In this document: in pieces, positions 1-15,600 of the stretch
Layout: the number at the start of each line of letters is the position of its first letter
Position numbering within the stretch: the first letter of the stretch is position 1
Assembly (NCBI GenBank): GCA_001598975.1
Contig: BBXU01000308.1
Location: 1-38,223, forward strand
From: Parachlorella kessleri
Lineage: Eukaryota; Chlorophyta; Trebouxiophyceae; Chlorellales; Chlorellaceae
DNA length: 38,223 bases
Direction of reading: 5' to 3'
The notes under the pieces: generated by a model
Seen by the model: the letters and a program-made list of their open reading frames with translations, nothing else
The model's database searches: none
Told to the model about the DNA's origin: nothing
Translations under genes and position numbers: made by a program

Positions 1-3967
<3,967 letters not shown>

Positions 3968-4566
3968 GGTTGAGTCTGGTATCGTCATCTAGACATCTGG
4001 ACGCACATCCAGGGCATGCCGAAAAGGCATCCAGGTCAGGCAGCCAGCTAACGTCATGCATCTATTAGAAAGGAGCCAAACCTAGCAGAGCATGGCCCAG
4101 GAAACAACCTGACAACGGTATACCTGCTGCATTCAGCACTGCCCGCCTTCCCTTTGTTGCGGATTTTGGCAAAGGGTGATCCCTATGTGGTGGCTTTGTA
4201 AAATTGCTGCTTGAAGTGAGAAGGACCTCAGCAGCCCAAGAGAGGCTTGCCCTGATAATCCAACGCACGTACTGTGAAAGCAGAAACCAAAACTCCGAAA
4301 CGTGAAGCGGGAAGTACCTCACCAGCCCAAGAGAGGCTTACCCTAGATACACTAACCTACCTACTGTGAAATCAGAAAACAAAACTCCTAAGCTGCTCCT
4401 AGCTAGGGGCGCGAGAAGAGACACTTGGGAAGCTACGCAGGAAGCAACTGCATGTCATGCATATGGATGAGCCAGGGGCGAGATTGCAGGGAATTGTATA
4501 ACATTTCACATTCATGCCGCCTGCCCACTAACCAGCGACAAGGGGTTGTATCTCAGCAGCCTGCAG
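3968..4566. other. intergenic region with no recognised gene
   Basis: This 600-bp stretch separates the MDHAR start from the stop of the next minus-strand gene. It should hold the MDHAR promoter and the 3' UTR of the upstream gene. Open frames here are short and look like no family. The only structure I see is the imperfect tandem repeat at 4218-4389, annotated separately. Confidence 0.6.
4218..4389. repeat. imperfect tandem repeat, two units, period about 92 bp
   Basis: A unit beginning near 4231 (cagcccaagagaggctt, later tactgtgaaa-cagaaa-caaaactcc) recurs near 4323 with scattered substitutions. The matching core is about 65 bp. It lies between genes and has no coding features. Confidence 0.8.
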
Positions 4567-5775
4567 CTAGCTGTTGCGCCGCTGTGCCCGCTGCCTGAAG
4601 TGATGGATGGCTCGCTGCTCTGCTTCAAGGGTTCGGTCAATACGCTGCTCAATGGGCGTGCTGTGCAGACGCACTGGCTGGTCAGCAGCAAACTTATGTA
4701 CTGCGGGAACAAGAAAAATCTGGCTAAGAAAATATTCTCCCAAGGAGTGTGCCCCAACTGAACAGCTGCGATGAAGGCATGGCGGCTGCCCCTCACTTTC
4801 ACACTAATCGCTATCTTTGGAATGAAAACAAAGACTTACCTGTGTTGGGAATGCCTGCAATATGTGGCGTACTTGTTGTCTCAAAGAGGAACTTGAACGG
4901 GCCAGCAGGCGTGCTGATGGGGGTCCCCTGCGGCGCAGATATCGGCTGTGTCGCAGCTGTGCTTAGCGAGGATGAGCAGCTGTGAAAGGAGCAAGACCGA
5001 GAGAGTGACTGCCCACCTCGAACGACATGATGGTGGTTGTCAGAGGTGGTAGGGCTGGTGTGGCCGCTTGTGGATGGAAGGCAAAAGTGCTGCTGCCTGG
5101 GCTGTTGTGAGGCCCCAGCGGTGTTTTGGCTGGAGTACGGGCTGACTCCCCTGCGACCCACATAGGGCAAAGGGTAAAGAAGACCTTATACACAAGGAGC
5201 AGAAACAGGCACAGTTGTGCAAACTGCATCAAAATGTCTTGACAACTCTCCAGCTGATCATTACCGACTTGCAGTCAGGGGAAGCACCTGGCATCATTGG
5301 GACGGCCTTGTCGGTGGTGTCGCTTGCACACTGTTCCTGGTCCAGCTGCTGTACAGGAGTGCACAGCTCCTGCTCCGGTGTTTTCTGCTGCATGGATCCA
5401 GTGTCCGCAGCTTCCGGAGGCACCCAAGGTGCCAGGTTGGTCGGTGCTACATCCGCAGCTGCTGCCACCGGCTCTGTACTTGTACTCCCTGGCACTGCAA
5501 CACCAGCAGGTGCCCTGTCTGCATATCGCCTGCAAATTAGGCCTGGGACTGGACTGACAGGCCTCAGAGCGCTCGCAGTCCAAGGCCAGCTGTGCAGGTG
5601 GCAAGTAGTGTGGGGTCCACTACGTGCATCCCGTTGGAGGCAAACTTGCTCGAACCCTGGGAAAGGCCTGGAAAATACCTGGACTGTTCAGTCTCTCTGT
5701 TAAGTCATCGTCGGTCTTTTCCTTTTTCCGAAAGCCTAGGCAGGCAGCAAGCCGAGAGAGCAAGATGAACGCCAT
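4567..5775 (-). CDS. unidentified protein, Pro/Ser/Thr-rich with basic C-terminal helix
   Basis: I do not recognise the family. Five exons join with consistent phases: 5679-5775 (from the in-frame ATG at 5775), 5288-5494, 5017-5150, 4840-4945 and 4567-4700, ending at TAG. They give 225 residues. The N-terminus is hydrophobic (MAFILLSRLAACLGF) and then turns basic/acidic (RKKEKTDDDLTERLNSP). The middle is Ala/Pro/Thr-rich. The C-terminal third contains GPFKFLFETTSTPHIAGI and a predicted charged helix with the stretch EQRIDRTLEAEQRAIHHFRQ, ending RRNS. Alternatively the first exon begins at the acceptor at 5735 and the true start lies further upstream. The acceptor chosen for the fourth exon (4945) was selected by phase. 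Resemblance of the FKF motif to TPX2-type repeats is too weak to use. Confidence 0.45.
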
Positions 5776-6616
5776 CGTCACGATGGTTGCTGCCTTCGTC
5801 AGGACCACATTCCACACCGATTCTGATATCCACCCCAGACAGGCAAAGAAGAAGATGGACGACTGCTTACACAACGCGTGTGCATTGTAATGCACTTGCC
5901 AGCTTCAAGTGCCAGCGGAGCAGAGCACAGCACAGCATCCTGAAGACAATCTGTCGAGTGATTTCGAGTGCTCCAGGGCAGACCCATCTGCATGGCATCA
6001 TAACTTTGAGTGATAACCACGTCCAACTCGTGTTGGGATATTGCGAAATGCAGACTGCGAGCTAAATTGCGCTGGCAGGTGCAAAGCAACACGAAACGTT
6101 GCCCTGTGTAACTGAAGCCCGTCATGCTGTTCAGTGCTTACAACACCGTCTCATCAGAATAAAAATGAAATGAAAGTCAGACGATGCGAAAGACGTGGGC
6201 AAGGAAGCATAAGAACACACAAGCGCAGCCGCCCCAGGTATAAAGGTCAAGTAACTCCACACACAACTTACCAAGTCGCCAGCAGTACAAGCATGGCACA
6301 GCAAGCACTTCCTCTCAGTCGTTACAGCCATGCCATAAACAAGTATGGTGCAGTGCAGCACTCTATGCATGACAAACATCATTCTATGAAGGGCCCGCGT
6401 CCACAGCTCAATCCACGCCGCCACCCGTCAGACTACAGGACACAGATATAGCCCAAGCACCTATCCAAAGGTGCGACAGACAACAACGGCAATAATAACA
6501 GCCAAAGACCGGCCGAACAGCACCCCCATTTACTTTACTTCAACCCGCATCACCCTTGGAAGTGCACAACTCAGGTCCCAGACCCGGCCACCGCCCGGCC
6601 GTACACAACATCCCCT
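5776..6616. other. intergenic region, nothing recognised
   Basis: An 840-bp stretch lies between the start of the unidentified gene and the stop of the pantothenate kinase fusion on the same strand. One 108-codon minus-strand frame (5799-6125) has no family features. A TTACA (TGTAA on the minus strand) near 6137 could be an algal-type polyadenylation signal for the kinase gene, about 480 nt after its stop. Nothing else stands out. Confidence 0.5.
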
Positions 6617-9600
6617 TCAAAACTCTGTGGTGCCGTCGTAGCGGCAGACACAGTCGTACACGTCGCCACCAAACAGGCGCTGCGCCAGGTGGCGGTTTTT
6701 AATCATCGCCAGCTTGAGCGCGTCACACTTGAACTTGGCATTGTAGTTGGTATGGATGGCGCGGCCCATGCCCTCGATCACCACTGCAGCAAGCCAGTGG
6801 GTGGCAGGCAGGCTGCCTCAGCTGTGAGCTCAGCACTGTGGGATGCTTGCCAAGGTACACAAAAGCAAAATTGCAAGGGAGGTTACATACTATGAGCCAG
6901 GACAACCTATTAGCACGCTGCTGGAGATGGCTTATCAAATTGGCTCTGCAGCCAGCCGTGAAAGAAGCCATATCCCACCACACCACTGGACCGGCTTCGC
7001 CACTTGAAACTGCCTGAACCAGAATAACGCTAATGGGAAACAAGCTGCTAGCACAGCTGAGCAGCTCACCTAAGTCTGCGCCCACGGTGGCATCCGCCAC
7101 GTCAGCGCTGACTCGTCGCAAGTCCAGGCAGGGGCTGCCATGCCCGCTGGCCACAATGTACAGCCTGCACCAGCAAGTTGCCAGACTGGCAGTGTTTCAA
7201 GCGAAACCAGAGGCCATAAGTCAAGGAGGTCCCTTTGCAACACCACCAGATGTTTTGATAGGGACCTCCTTGGGTGAGGGAAGCCCTTGGGTGAGGGAAG
7301 CCCGATAGGGACCTCCTTGGGGAAGCCCGAGCGTGCGGCAGCATCTGCAGATATTCTACGGTGTGCCCAGAAGCCACATGCCATCTGTTTCGGCACCCAC
7401 CGGAGTGCCTCCGCACCCCCAAAGACAAGTCCTAAAAGACAAGTCCACATGGCCACAATTCGGCGGACTCTTTTTGGCATGCCCTAGTTGCTGCTCGTCG
7501 AGAATGCCATGGCAACAACCAAGCTAGCTCAGCATCGCCCACCTGGGGTCTCGCCAGGGCGAGGGGTACGACTCCCCAAACATGCCCTTCATAGACTGGC
7601 CCTTCAGGGGCGAGGACCGCGCCCCCCGGTCCCCCAGGCTGATCACGCTGTTGCTGCTGCTGCTCCCGCTGGGCGGCGCTGCGCCGCCAGCTGGTGCCAG
7701 GCGGATGCAGCACACCTCAGCACCGCCCCCCTCCCCGCCGCCACCGGCCTGGCTGCTGCCATCGCCGCAGTGAGCGCTGCCCACGCTCTGTCGGCCTGCG
7801 TTGCTAGCAGCAAGAGCCCCCCCTGGGAGACCTGCCGCGGCACTGCCACTGCCAAATGCTGCCTCCTCTTCTTCCTCTCCATCCGAGCTGGTTGCCTGGA
7901 GCGAGGCGGCACTGAAGGGAGATGTGATTCCCTCCCCCTCATCCTCCCCCTCCCCTTCTGACAGTGTGGCTCCCTCCAGCATGTGCAGCGCCTCCTGCAG
8001 GCGTGAGTCAGGCCGACTCACTGGCCACTCCTCCGCAGAGGCGCCTCCCCCTGCTTCAAGAAAGGGCGGCTCACTAGGACCGCTTGCTGCCGCGGCACTT
8101 GGACCTGAGCCCTCAGCACCCAGCTGCTGTTGCTGCCGATCCCGGTCTGGGGTCGCTGCCTGCTGCTGCACCCCTGTCTCTGAGTGCTCCGACCCCGAGG
8201 GCGACCGCTCCAGCGGGGATGCAGAAGCCTCAGACGGAGTCGCAGACTGGAGCGGGTCTGGCGCCGACCGCGCCGTCTGCAGCCGATGAGGCGCGGTGTA
8301 CCTTCTTGGATAGTCCTCGTCAGTGCCGCTGCCGGACCCGCCGCTGGCGGCGGTCAGCAGATGGAAGTTGTGGCCCGGCTTGCGCACTGGGGCGGGGCCG
8401 TAGGCAAAACCTGCGCCATTGCGAGGGAAGAGGCAGACTAGGCCGGACTCCAGGAACTGCGAATCTGAACTGTTATGGTTCCCGGCACGCTTGCAGTTTG
8501 CAAGGATGCTTTGTCCCGATCCTGGTTGTCAGCCATGCTAGCTGTGTACATGCAGGTGGCATGTAGTCGGGCTGACCGCCCTAGCCACGCAAATCATGAG
8601 GACCCCCCTGCGTGTGCTGCAGGACCAGCACACTGCAAGCCCATCCGAGATATCTGGAGTCAGCCACCGCCCCTGGCCAGCCCCTTACTACAAAGTCAGG
8701 GAGCTGTTCCCTTGCCAAGCACTGTGCTGGGACCCACCGCCAGCAGACCGGGCTGCAGGCAACTCGTCAAGCGCCTTCTTCTCCGGAGACCTGGAGTTGG
8801 CCGACGACAGTACCAGCGGCGACACCACTCGCTGCTTCATGCCTGGAGGGAGGGTGGGCGCGGGCCGGGAGGGAACTTGTGTATAACTTGTGTACTGACC
8901 ACAGTGTACGCACAGGATTGCTTGTCGTCATAGGCCAAGCTGGCACCATACCTGCTGCCACCCACCCACCTGGAGCCCTTGGGAGTGATGGTCTTGGCAG
9001 CACCCCCCCCCTAGCAGGCAGACCCTACCACATGTGGCCCCACAAAATGGGAGCAATGCAACGTATGCGCTGTTCACTCACGAGCCCTTAGAAGCGAGGC
9101 CACTGAGAAGATCCCGGCGGCCCTCACCACCGGCAACCAAATCAGATGCATACCACCTCGTCTCATGCACCCTGCACCTCGGGCCAGCATGCCCCGCCGC
9201 CCACCTGGGAAGGGCGGCACCCGGCCATTGTTGGCCGCCTGCGCAGAGATGGCCGCGTCCCGCGCCGCCCGTATGGTGTGGTCCAGGTCTGCTGCCCGCG
9301 CCACCACGCTGCGCAGCTCGGCCGCTGTGATATCATTGATGGCGGGCAGCGAGTTGGCCACCAGGACCACCTGAGTTGATAAGGAGGCATAGCGACTTAA
9401 GAGGTCTATCTGTGCTTGGCTTTCTGCCTTGGTGAGTTGGCCACTAGGACCACCTGAGTACAGGATGGAGGCATGCAGGTCAGAGGGCAGCCTGTTTTCC
9501 AATACTGCCTTAGAGGGCAGCGGTGGACAGAGAGCTCTGACAGACAGCAGGGAGCTCTCTAGCAGAGACCTTGCAGCGAGTCTTTGACAGAGAGCAAAGC

Positions 9601-12600
9601 CAGGGCCAACAGTGACACTCCAGGGCAGTGGCAGCATGCCCAGCACTGTCATGAGAGCAGGGGCAGCATCAAACCCGGCACTACGTGCCCCTGTAACACC
9701 AATTTCCGCCACGCGCCCTTCTGGTGCACCCACCTCTGCCCCCATTTTCAAGAGCTCCCTGGCCAGCGGCAGCATGCCCAGCACGACATCAGCACCAGCG
9801 TTGTCCACAAACATGACCACGCGCTTATACGGCGACGGCACGCTGCCTGCAGGCACCAGTTCCGGGTGCAGGAGCATGGCGGCTCATGGTGCACAGCTGC
9901 TGAGGTTTCCCCAATGACAGCCAGCGCCTCCGCCTGCCACACTCACTGGACACGCAAGCGGCCCAGTGTCGACAGGACCCACAGCTGTGACCCATGCTAT
10001 ACCCCCCCCCCCCCCCCCCCTCGCGCCCAGAAAGTAAGCAAACTCAACAAGCACCACCACATCAGCCGAACGCCACCAAGACGCCTCCAACTCCTAATAC
10101 AAACCCCCCCCCACCCCCCACCCCTGTCCTGCGCACTTACCCCAGCCTCCCTCGCCCAGCGAGCTTTGTGAGAACCAGACGTCGGCAAACTGGTCAAAGT
10201 GGTCCACGCGCCAGGGCCGTGCGCTCAGCTTGGTCCGCGCCTAAAGCGGTGAGGCATTCAGAATTTTGGAGGCCAGCCAGTGCATGCCTCCTGGTCACAA
10301 GTCGTAGCAGTGAGCAGGGGCACTGCCCAGTTGGAACCAGGGCGACCACTTGTACATGTGCCACCTTCACGCAGCAAAGTTCCCTTCCTCTACACTGAGG
10401 TCCGCTGTGTCTTATGTTGGCAACCTTCCTGTAGTACCGCAGAACACATGCACTCACCATCCCCAACCCCTTTGGTGTTTAAGTTTATACCAGTTACTGC
10501 ACTGCGGGGTGACCAACCATCGTGGCATGTTGTTATCGACCTTCCCTACTGCACCACGGTGGAACAATCCATGCCTGCTCTGCAGCCGCCACCGCATACA
10601 ACACCCAGCATTCGTAGCGACGCTGCACCCACCTCCCTGTACATCTCCAGGATGGTGGCATTGTGATACATGTCCACGCAGGCCTTGGCGCCCCAGTCAA
10701 AGATGTTGGCAGCCAACACGCCCTGCAAACACAGCAGGCGCAGCACACAAACCAGGGTTGCAGAGAGCGCCTGGCTGGCTGCTTCCGCTGCTCGAAACAC
10801 GAGTTTGGACAGCTCGCCGCACAGCTCGCTACGCTTGAGAGTAGCCAACCACGGACGCCAACAGGCCCGGACCCCAGCGCGCATCTTCAAGGGCCAGTAC
10901 TTACCCACTGCCGGCAGGCGGCTTACGTCAGCTGCCCCCTAGGGACAGAAACACAGCGGGACCCTCTCCCGAACGTCTCTCTCAGCCCAGGCACCCCACC
11001 TGGAGCAGCGCCAGCAGCCTCTCCCGGGGCGGCAGCCCGTCAAGCTCCCCCAGCAAGTCAGGCAGCACCTCCAGCGCGGCGCTGTTCTCTCGCGCCTTGT
11101 CGTGCCTGCACCGGGGAATGAGCTGAGCCTTTTGGGTAAGGCCAGGGAGTGCATGCATGGCAGCAGCCCAGACAATCTGCTAGCAGGCCGAGCACGTGCC
11201 TCTCAGCGCCACTCGGCCACATGGCTTGCATCCACCTACTGGCTCAAGGGCGACATGTAGCCCAGTACAGCACCGACAGAGATTTACAGAACGGAGCTGT
11301 GGCAAGCCCTCCCCTGCGAAGCTCCAGCAAGCCCAAGCCCCCCCTTCCCAAATCCTTGCCATGCGCCGCCTGCAGCGCTCCTGCTGGGAACGCCTGGCCC
11401 CTCAGCGCACACGCGGCTTCAGCGCACGCGCACGCGCACGCACACCAACCGCAAACCCCCCAGACCCCCGCCCACCCACCCCACCCACCCACCCACACCC
11501 ACACCCACCTGTACACGTCAGCAAAACCAAACTCGCGCAGGCACTCCTCTCGCAGCTCAAACAGGTCGGCCAGGCCCAGCTGCCCATACGCGCCCGGCTC
11601 CAGCCGCAGCTTAGTCAGGTGCAGGTCCAGTGCCCGGCCAAAGGCAGAGGCGCGCCGCTGGGCCTCTGCGGTGACCCCAGCCAGGCCCATTTGTGAGGTT
11701 TGGGGTTTAGGGTTAGGTTTATGGGTAGGGGAACCACACCCAGCCAGCCACATCAGGTGAGGGGTTTGCGGTCCCAGGGCCGCAGCAAAGCTTTGTCGAA
11801 TGGGCGACATCGCTGGCAGACAGGGCATGTGGCGTTAACGCCAGGCCAGGGAGGGCTCCAGGACACCATCACATAATGACTGCTGAAGATGTCGGGCTTG
11901 GTAGGTCATATGCGTGGGGGCTGCTGCTATGTGGCAGGAATGCATGAATGCGCCCGGCCTGGCACTACAATAAACCACGCAACCCACCATTGTTTCGCCT
12001 TTGCCACTCACCCTTGGTGGATCCCTCTGACGTGACCGCCTTCTCCACCACGGTGGGTATCTGATCCTGCAGCACTCCCGCCCAGTACTCCAGCTCCCCC
12101 CGGTCGATGTTGATGTCAATGGTGTTGGGGTCGTACTGCAGGGAGGCCATTTGCTGACAAATTGGCAAATACCACGTTGACATGGAGGAGGGGGTGGCAC
12201 CTTGCTTAAGGGCAAGCCAGGGAGGGCCGCCTGAGGCTTACCATTCCACCGTGGTTTGCCGAACATGTGGAGGAGGGTGGGCACGTGCCGAAGGGTATGG
12301 CAAGCACGCCTGAGGCTGGCTACCACAGGATATGCCGCACTGGCCAGCCGCACACAAGCTACAGCGGTATGACAGAACACTCCCAACCTGGTGTACCGGC
12401 TTGCCTTCGCACCAACCTGCCAGTGCAAGGATCTAAACACCATCCTTCAGCACCTTACCAATTCAGCTGCCTAGCCTGCTCACTTGCGGGACAGCTTGCT
12501 GCGCTGCAACTCACATGCACCGTGTCTGCCAGCAGTGCGAACGGCTCAGAGTAGGGCGAGAAGTGGAGCACCCCGACGTTCAGCTTGAGCCGGCCCCCGG

Positions 12601-15600
12601 TGGCGGCCGCGTGCCGCGCATGCTGCGAGTACTGCGCTGCTACCGCCACCACGTCTGACAGCTCGCCCTGGCCGCTGGGGTGCCGCTTGAAGTCCACCGG
12701 GTGCTTCAGCGCCCTGAGGGAGAACATAGAGGCCGCCATCGCTCACAGCAAGGCGCCACCCAATCGTATCATGTAGGGTTTCCAAGCCGCTGGCCAACTA
12801 GCAGTGAGTCTGGCTTCGCATGCTGGTATCCTTCCATGCCAGCAGCGCAGCCCAGAGGATGCCGTCCAACAGCCACCTCCGGTTTACGATAAGCACAGCC
12901 ACAGCCGGCGCAGCCCACCTCTCGTGCTCCTCGCGCGCAGCGCGCGACACAGACCTCCCCGCCACGATGAACTTCTCAACCCAGTCCAGCTTGTCGTGCA
13001 TGCTGTGCATGGCGGGTCCATGCACCTCGCCGCCTGTAGCGAACGCAGCACAAGGCCTGCCATGCCTGGTTGCAAGCTGTGTTTGAGCGTATGCTGGTGG
13101 CTGCTGCAACAATCAGCGGACTGTGGTCCGCTACACAATAGGGGCAGGGGCGTAAGGCCCATGAATGCGTGCCTCCCCCTTTTCTTCATTTGAAGCTGGG
13201 GCACAGAGATACGCGCCCCTCACGCCGATCAGCATCCATACAGTCAGCAGCTGGCCTGCCGTGACTCACCCATGATGGGCGCCCCCATCTTGAAGCGCTC
13301 CACAAACCGAGCCCGCACCTGCGCAGGGAGGCAGTAAGCAGCAGGGGTACAATTGCACATCTTGTCAAACACGGCTGGCTTGCAAGGGGGCTCAGGCAAA
13401 GCCAGGACCTGCGCCAAGGCAGGCTGGGTCCAAGCTCGCACCTGCGCAGGGAGACAGCAAGGAGCGTGCACGCCGAAGGACCCCTGCAAGGCTTGCATGC
13501 AAGAGAGCCCATGGGAAGCAAGGAACCCCGCCAGGGCAGGTTGGGTTCATCACGACCGAGCACACATGAGGACATCATTGACTGACATCCCACCTTCAGG
13601 CCCCATTCCATCAACACAGGCCAGGACTGAAACACACCCCGGCTCAATGGCGCAGGGCACCCATGTCTCCCCCGCCTGGGGTGAGTTCCCACAGCACACG
13701 CACCTTCCCCGCATCCTTCTCTGCAGCGGAGTAGAGGGGCCGCATGGCCTGCACCTTCATAAAGGCCCCCACCGACCCCAGGAAGCCCTCGTGCCGCAGA
13801 AAGTGCGCAGCCATCTCGCCCTGCAGAATGCGTCTGGAAGCGTGTTGGTGAAGCTAGCGCGAAGGTTGGTCTGCGAACCCATGTGCCAGTCCCATCCCTA
13901 CAAGGTGCCTAGGTGGCCCCTGGCATGCAAGAAATGTCCACCTCACAAAGCTCCAGCGTCAGAGCGCTACACCCCTGACATCTGGTGCAGCCGACAGTTT
14001 CCACCCCAACCTGGGGGCACGACCCATGCGGCTACACCGCCGACACTTTGCACCCAGGCACCCCTCCCTCAACCCCGCACTTGCCCCACGCAGGCAGGCA
14101 GGACCCACCCACCCACTCTCAGCGCCCACCGTCAGCCCCCGCTGGCGCTCACCTTGGACCAGAAGCGGATGGCAAATGAGATTGTCTCCATGGTGTAGGG
14201 GTGGCCGCGGATGAAGAAGCCTCCAAAGAAGATGCGGGACAGGTTGTACCTGCACAAACCGGGTTTTCAATGCCAGGTAGCATGTGCATCGCAGGTGCTC
14301 ACACCTCAGCCACAGCGTCGTCAAAGACCCTGTGCAGATGCCGGAGTTCTCCTGTCAGATACCGTGCATGGTGAGTGTCTCATGGCAGGTAAGCAAACAC
14401 AGGCTTCCTCCGTCCTCCACTTTTGCACAGGTTTCGGCGACTGGGTGCATCCCACCTCTTAGCATTGAGGTACGCCAGCTGGCCGATATTGTAGGAGATC
14501 ATGCGGCACAGGCTCAGCGCCACGTCTGCCGGGTTGTAATTCTCCAGGCGCTGCAGGGCAGGCACACCGATGGTCATAAGCAGGCACGGTGCGGCACTGG
14601 GCACAGGTATGAAGGTAGTCGGTTGGGGCCACGCCCTCATCACCACGCCAGCCGGGTAATCTGCTATGGATTGACCCAGGCGCACAGGCAGCAGGGGTGC
14701 CAGGACTCTGTCCCAAAGACGCTCAGCCACAAGCGTGCAAGGCAACGCTAGGACCCAGGAAGGGTGCCAGGTCGAGCATCATGTCAGCAGCTTGATTTGC
14801 TCTTGCATGCCACCCAACGCAGCGCACCATGACAGAACACAAAACAATGCAGCGAGCGCAGCGTGACACAACACAAAGACCACACAGCACGCATGACAGC
14901 CATGACAACACGCACGACACCTCACCTTGTTCTCGTGCAAGACCTTGCCGAATGAGGAGGCAATGGTGTTGGCGCTCAGCCCGATGCCTGTGTAGTCACG
15001 CCCGCCGTAGATATCACCCACAAGCATGTCCACCTGCGGACGGCAGGGGGTAGGCAGGGGACGGTGAAACACACTCAGATACTCGCAGGGCGCCCAGCAA
15101 GATCCATTACAGTACACTCAAACCTGTCTCCAATCTCTTCATACTGCCTGACGCCACAACTAAGAGACGGCATGGCCCTCACAGCACGGTCGCAGCACCA
15201 CCATGCCAGGGTCGCACGCCTATAGCACAACACAGCGTAATGCAACTCCCCAAGTTCAACAGGCTGGCTGGCCGGTTGCTGGAGCTGGGGTCCAGCAGAG
15301 GCTGTGGGGGCAGGGAAGGGGTGGCTCACGTTTGAGTTGTCACCCGTGCTGGACAGCTCCAGAATCTCGTCAAAGTTGGACCGCCCAGTCAGCAGGCGGC
15401 ACAGGCCCCAGAACGTGCCGCCGCCGATGTTGGTGCCTGCATGCGCTTGCACCCACCAACCAAGCTGCTCAACGAGGATGCACCACATGAAGCGCTGGTC
15501 GGCTCCTACCACGGTCCGTCAGCTGAAACAGTGCCGCATCATACCCTTTTGAACCAGTGCAGGTGCACAACTGTCCACAATGGTACTGGTGCGGGTGCCA

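Noticed and set aside
4567..4945. TPX2-like microtubule protein
   Set aside because: Only an FKF motif and a charged helix are shared in style; the repeat signature is not there.
7223..7330. CRISPR-like array
   Set aside because: The repeats are contiguous, with no spacers of regular length, and lie in a eukaryotic intron.
13704..13820. Apparent 1-nt frameshift in PANK exon 11
   Set aside because: On recounting the sequence and checking against the open plus-strand frame, the run has three A, and the exon is in frame.
13353..14198. 281-codon open frame on the plus strand
   Set aside because: It is antisense to PANK exons 10-12. Those exons have family motifs and agreeing phases, whereas this frame reads as Pro/His/Arg-rich GC shadow.
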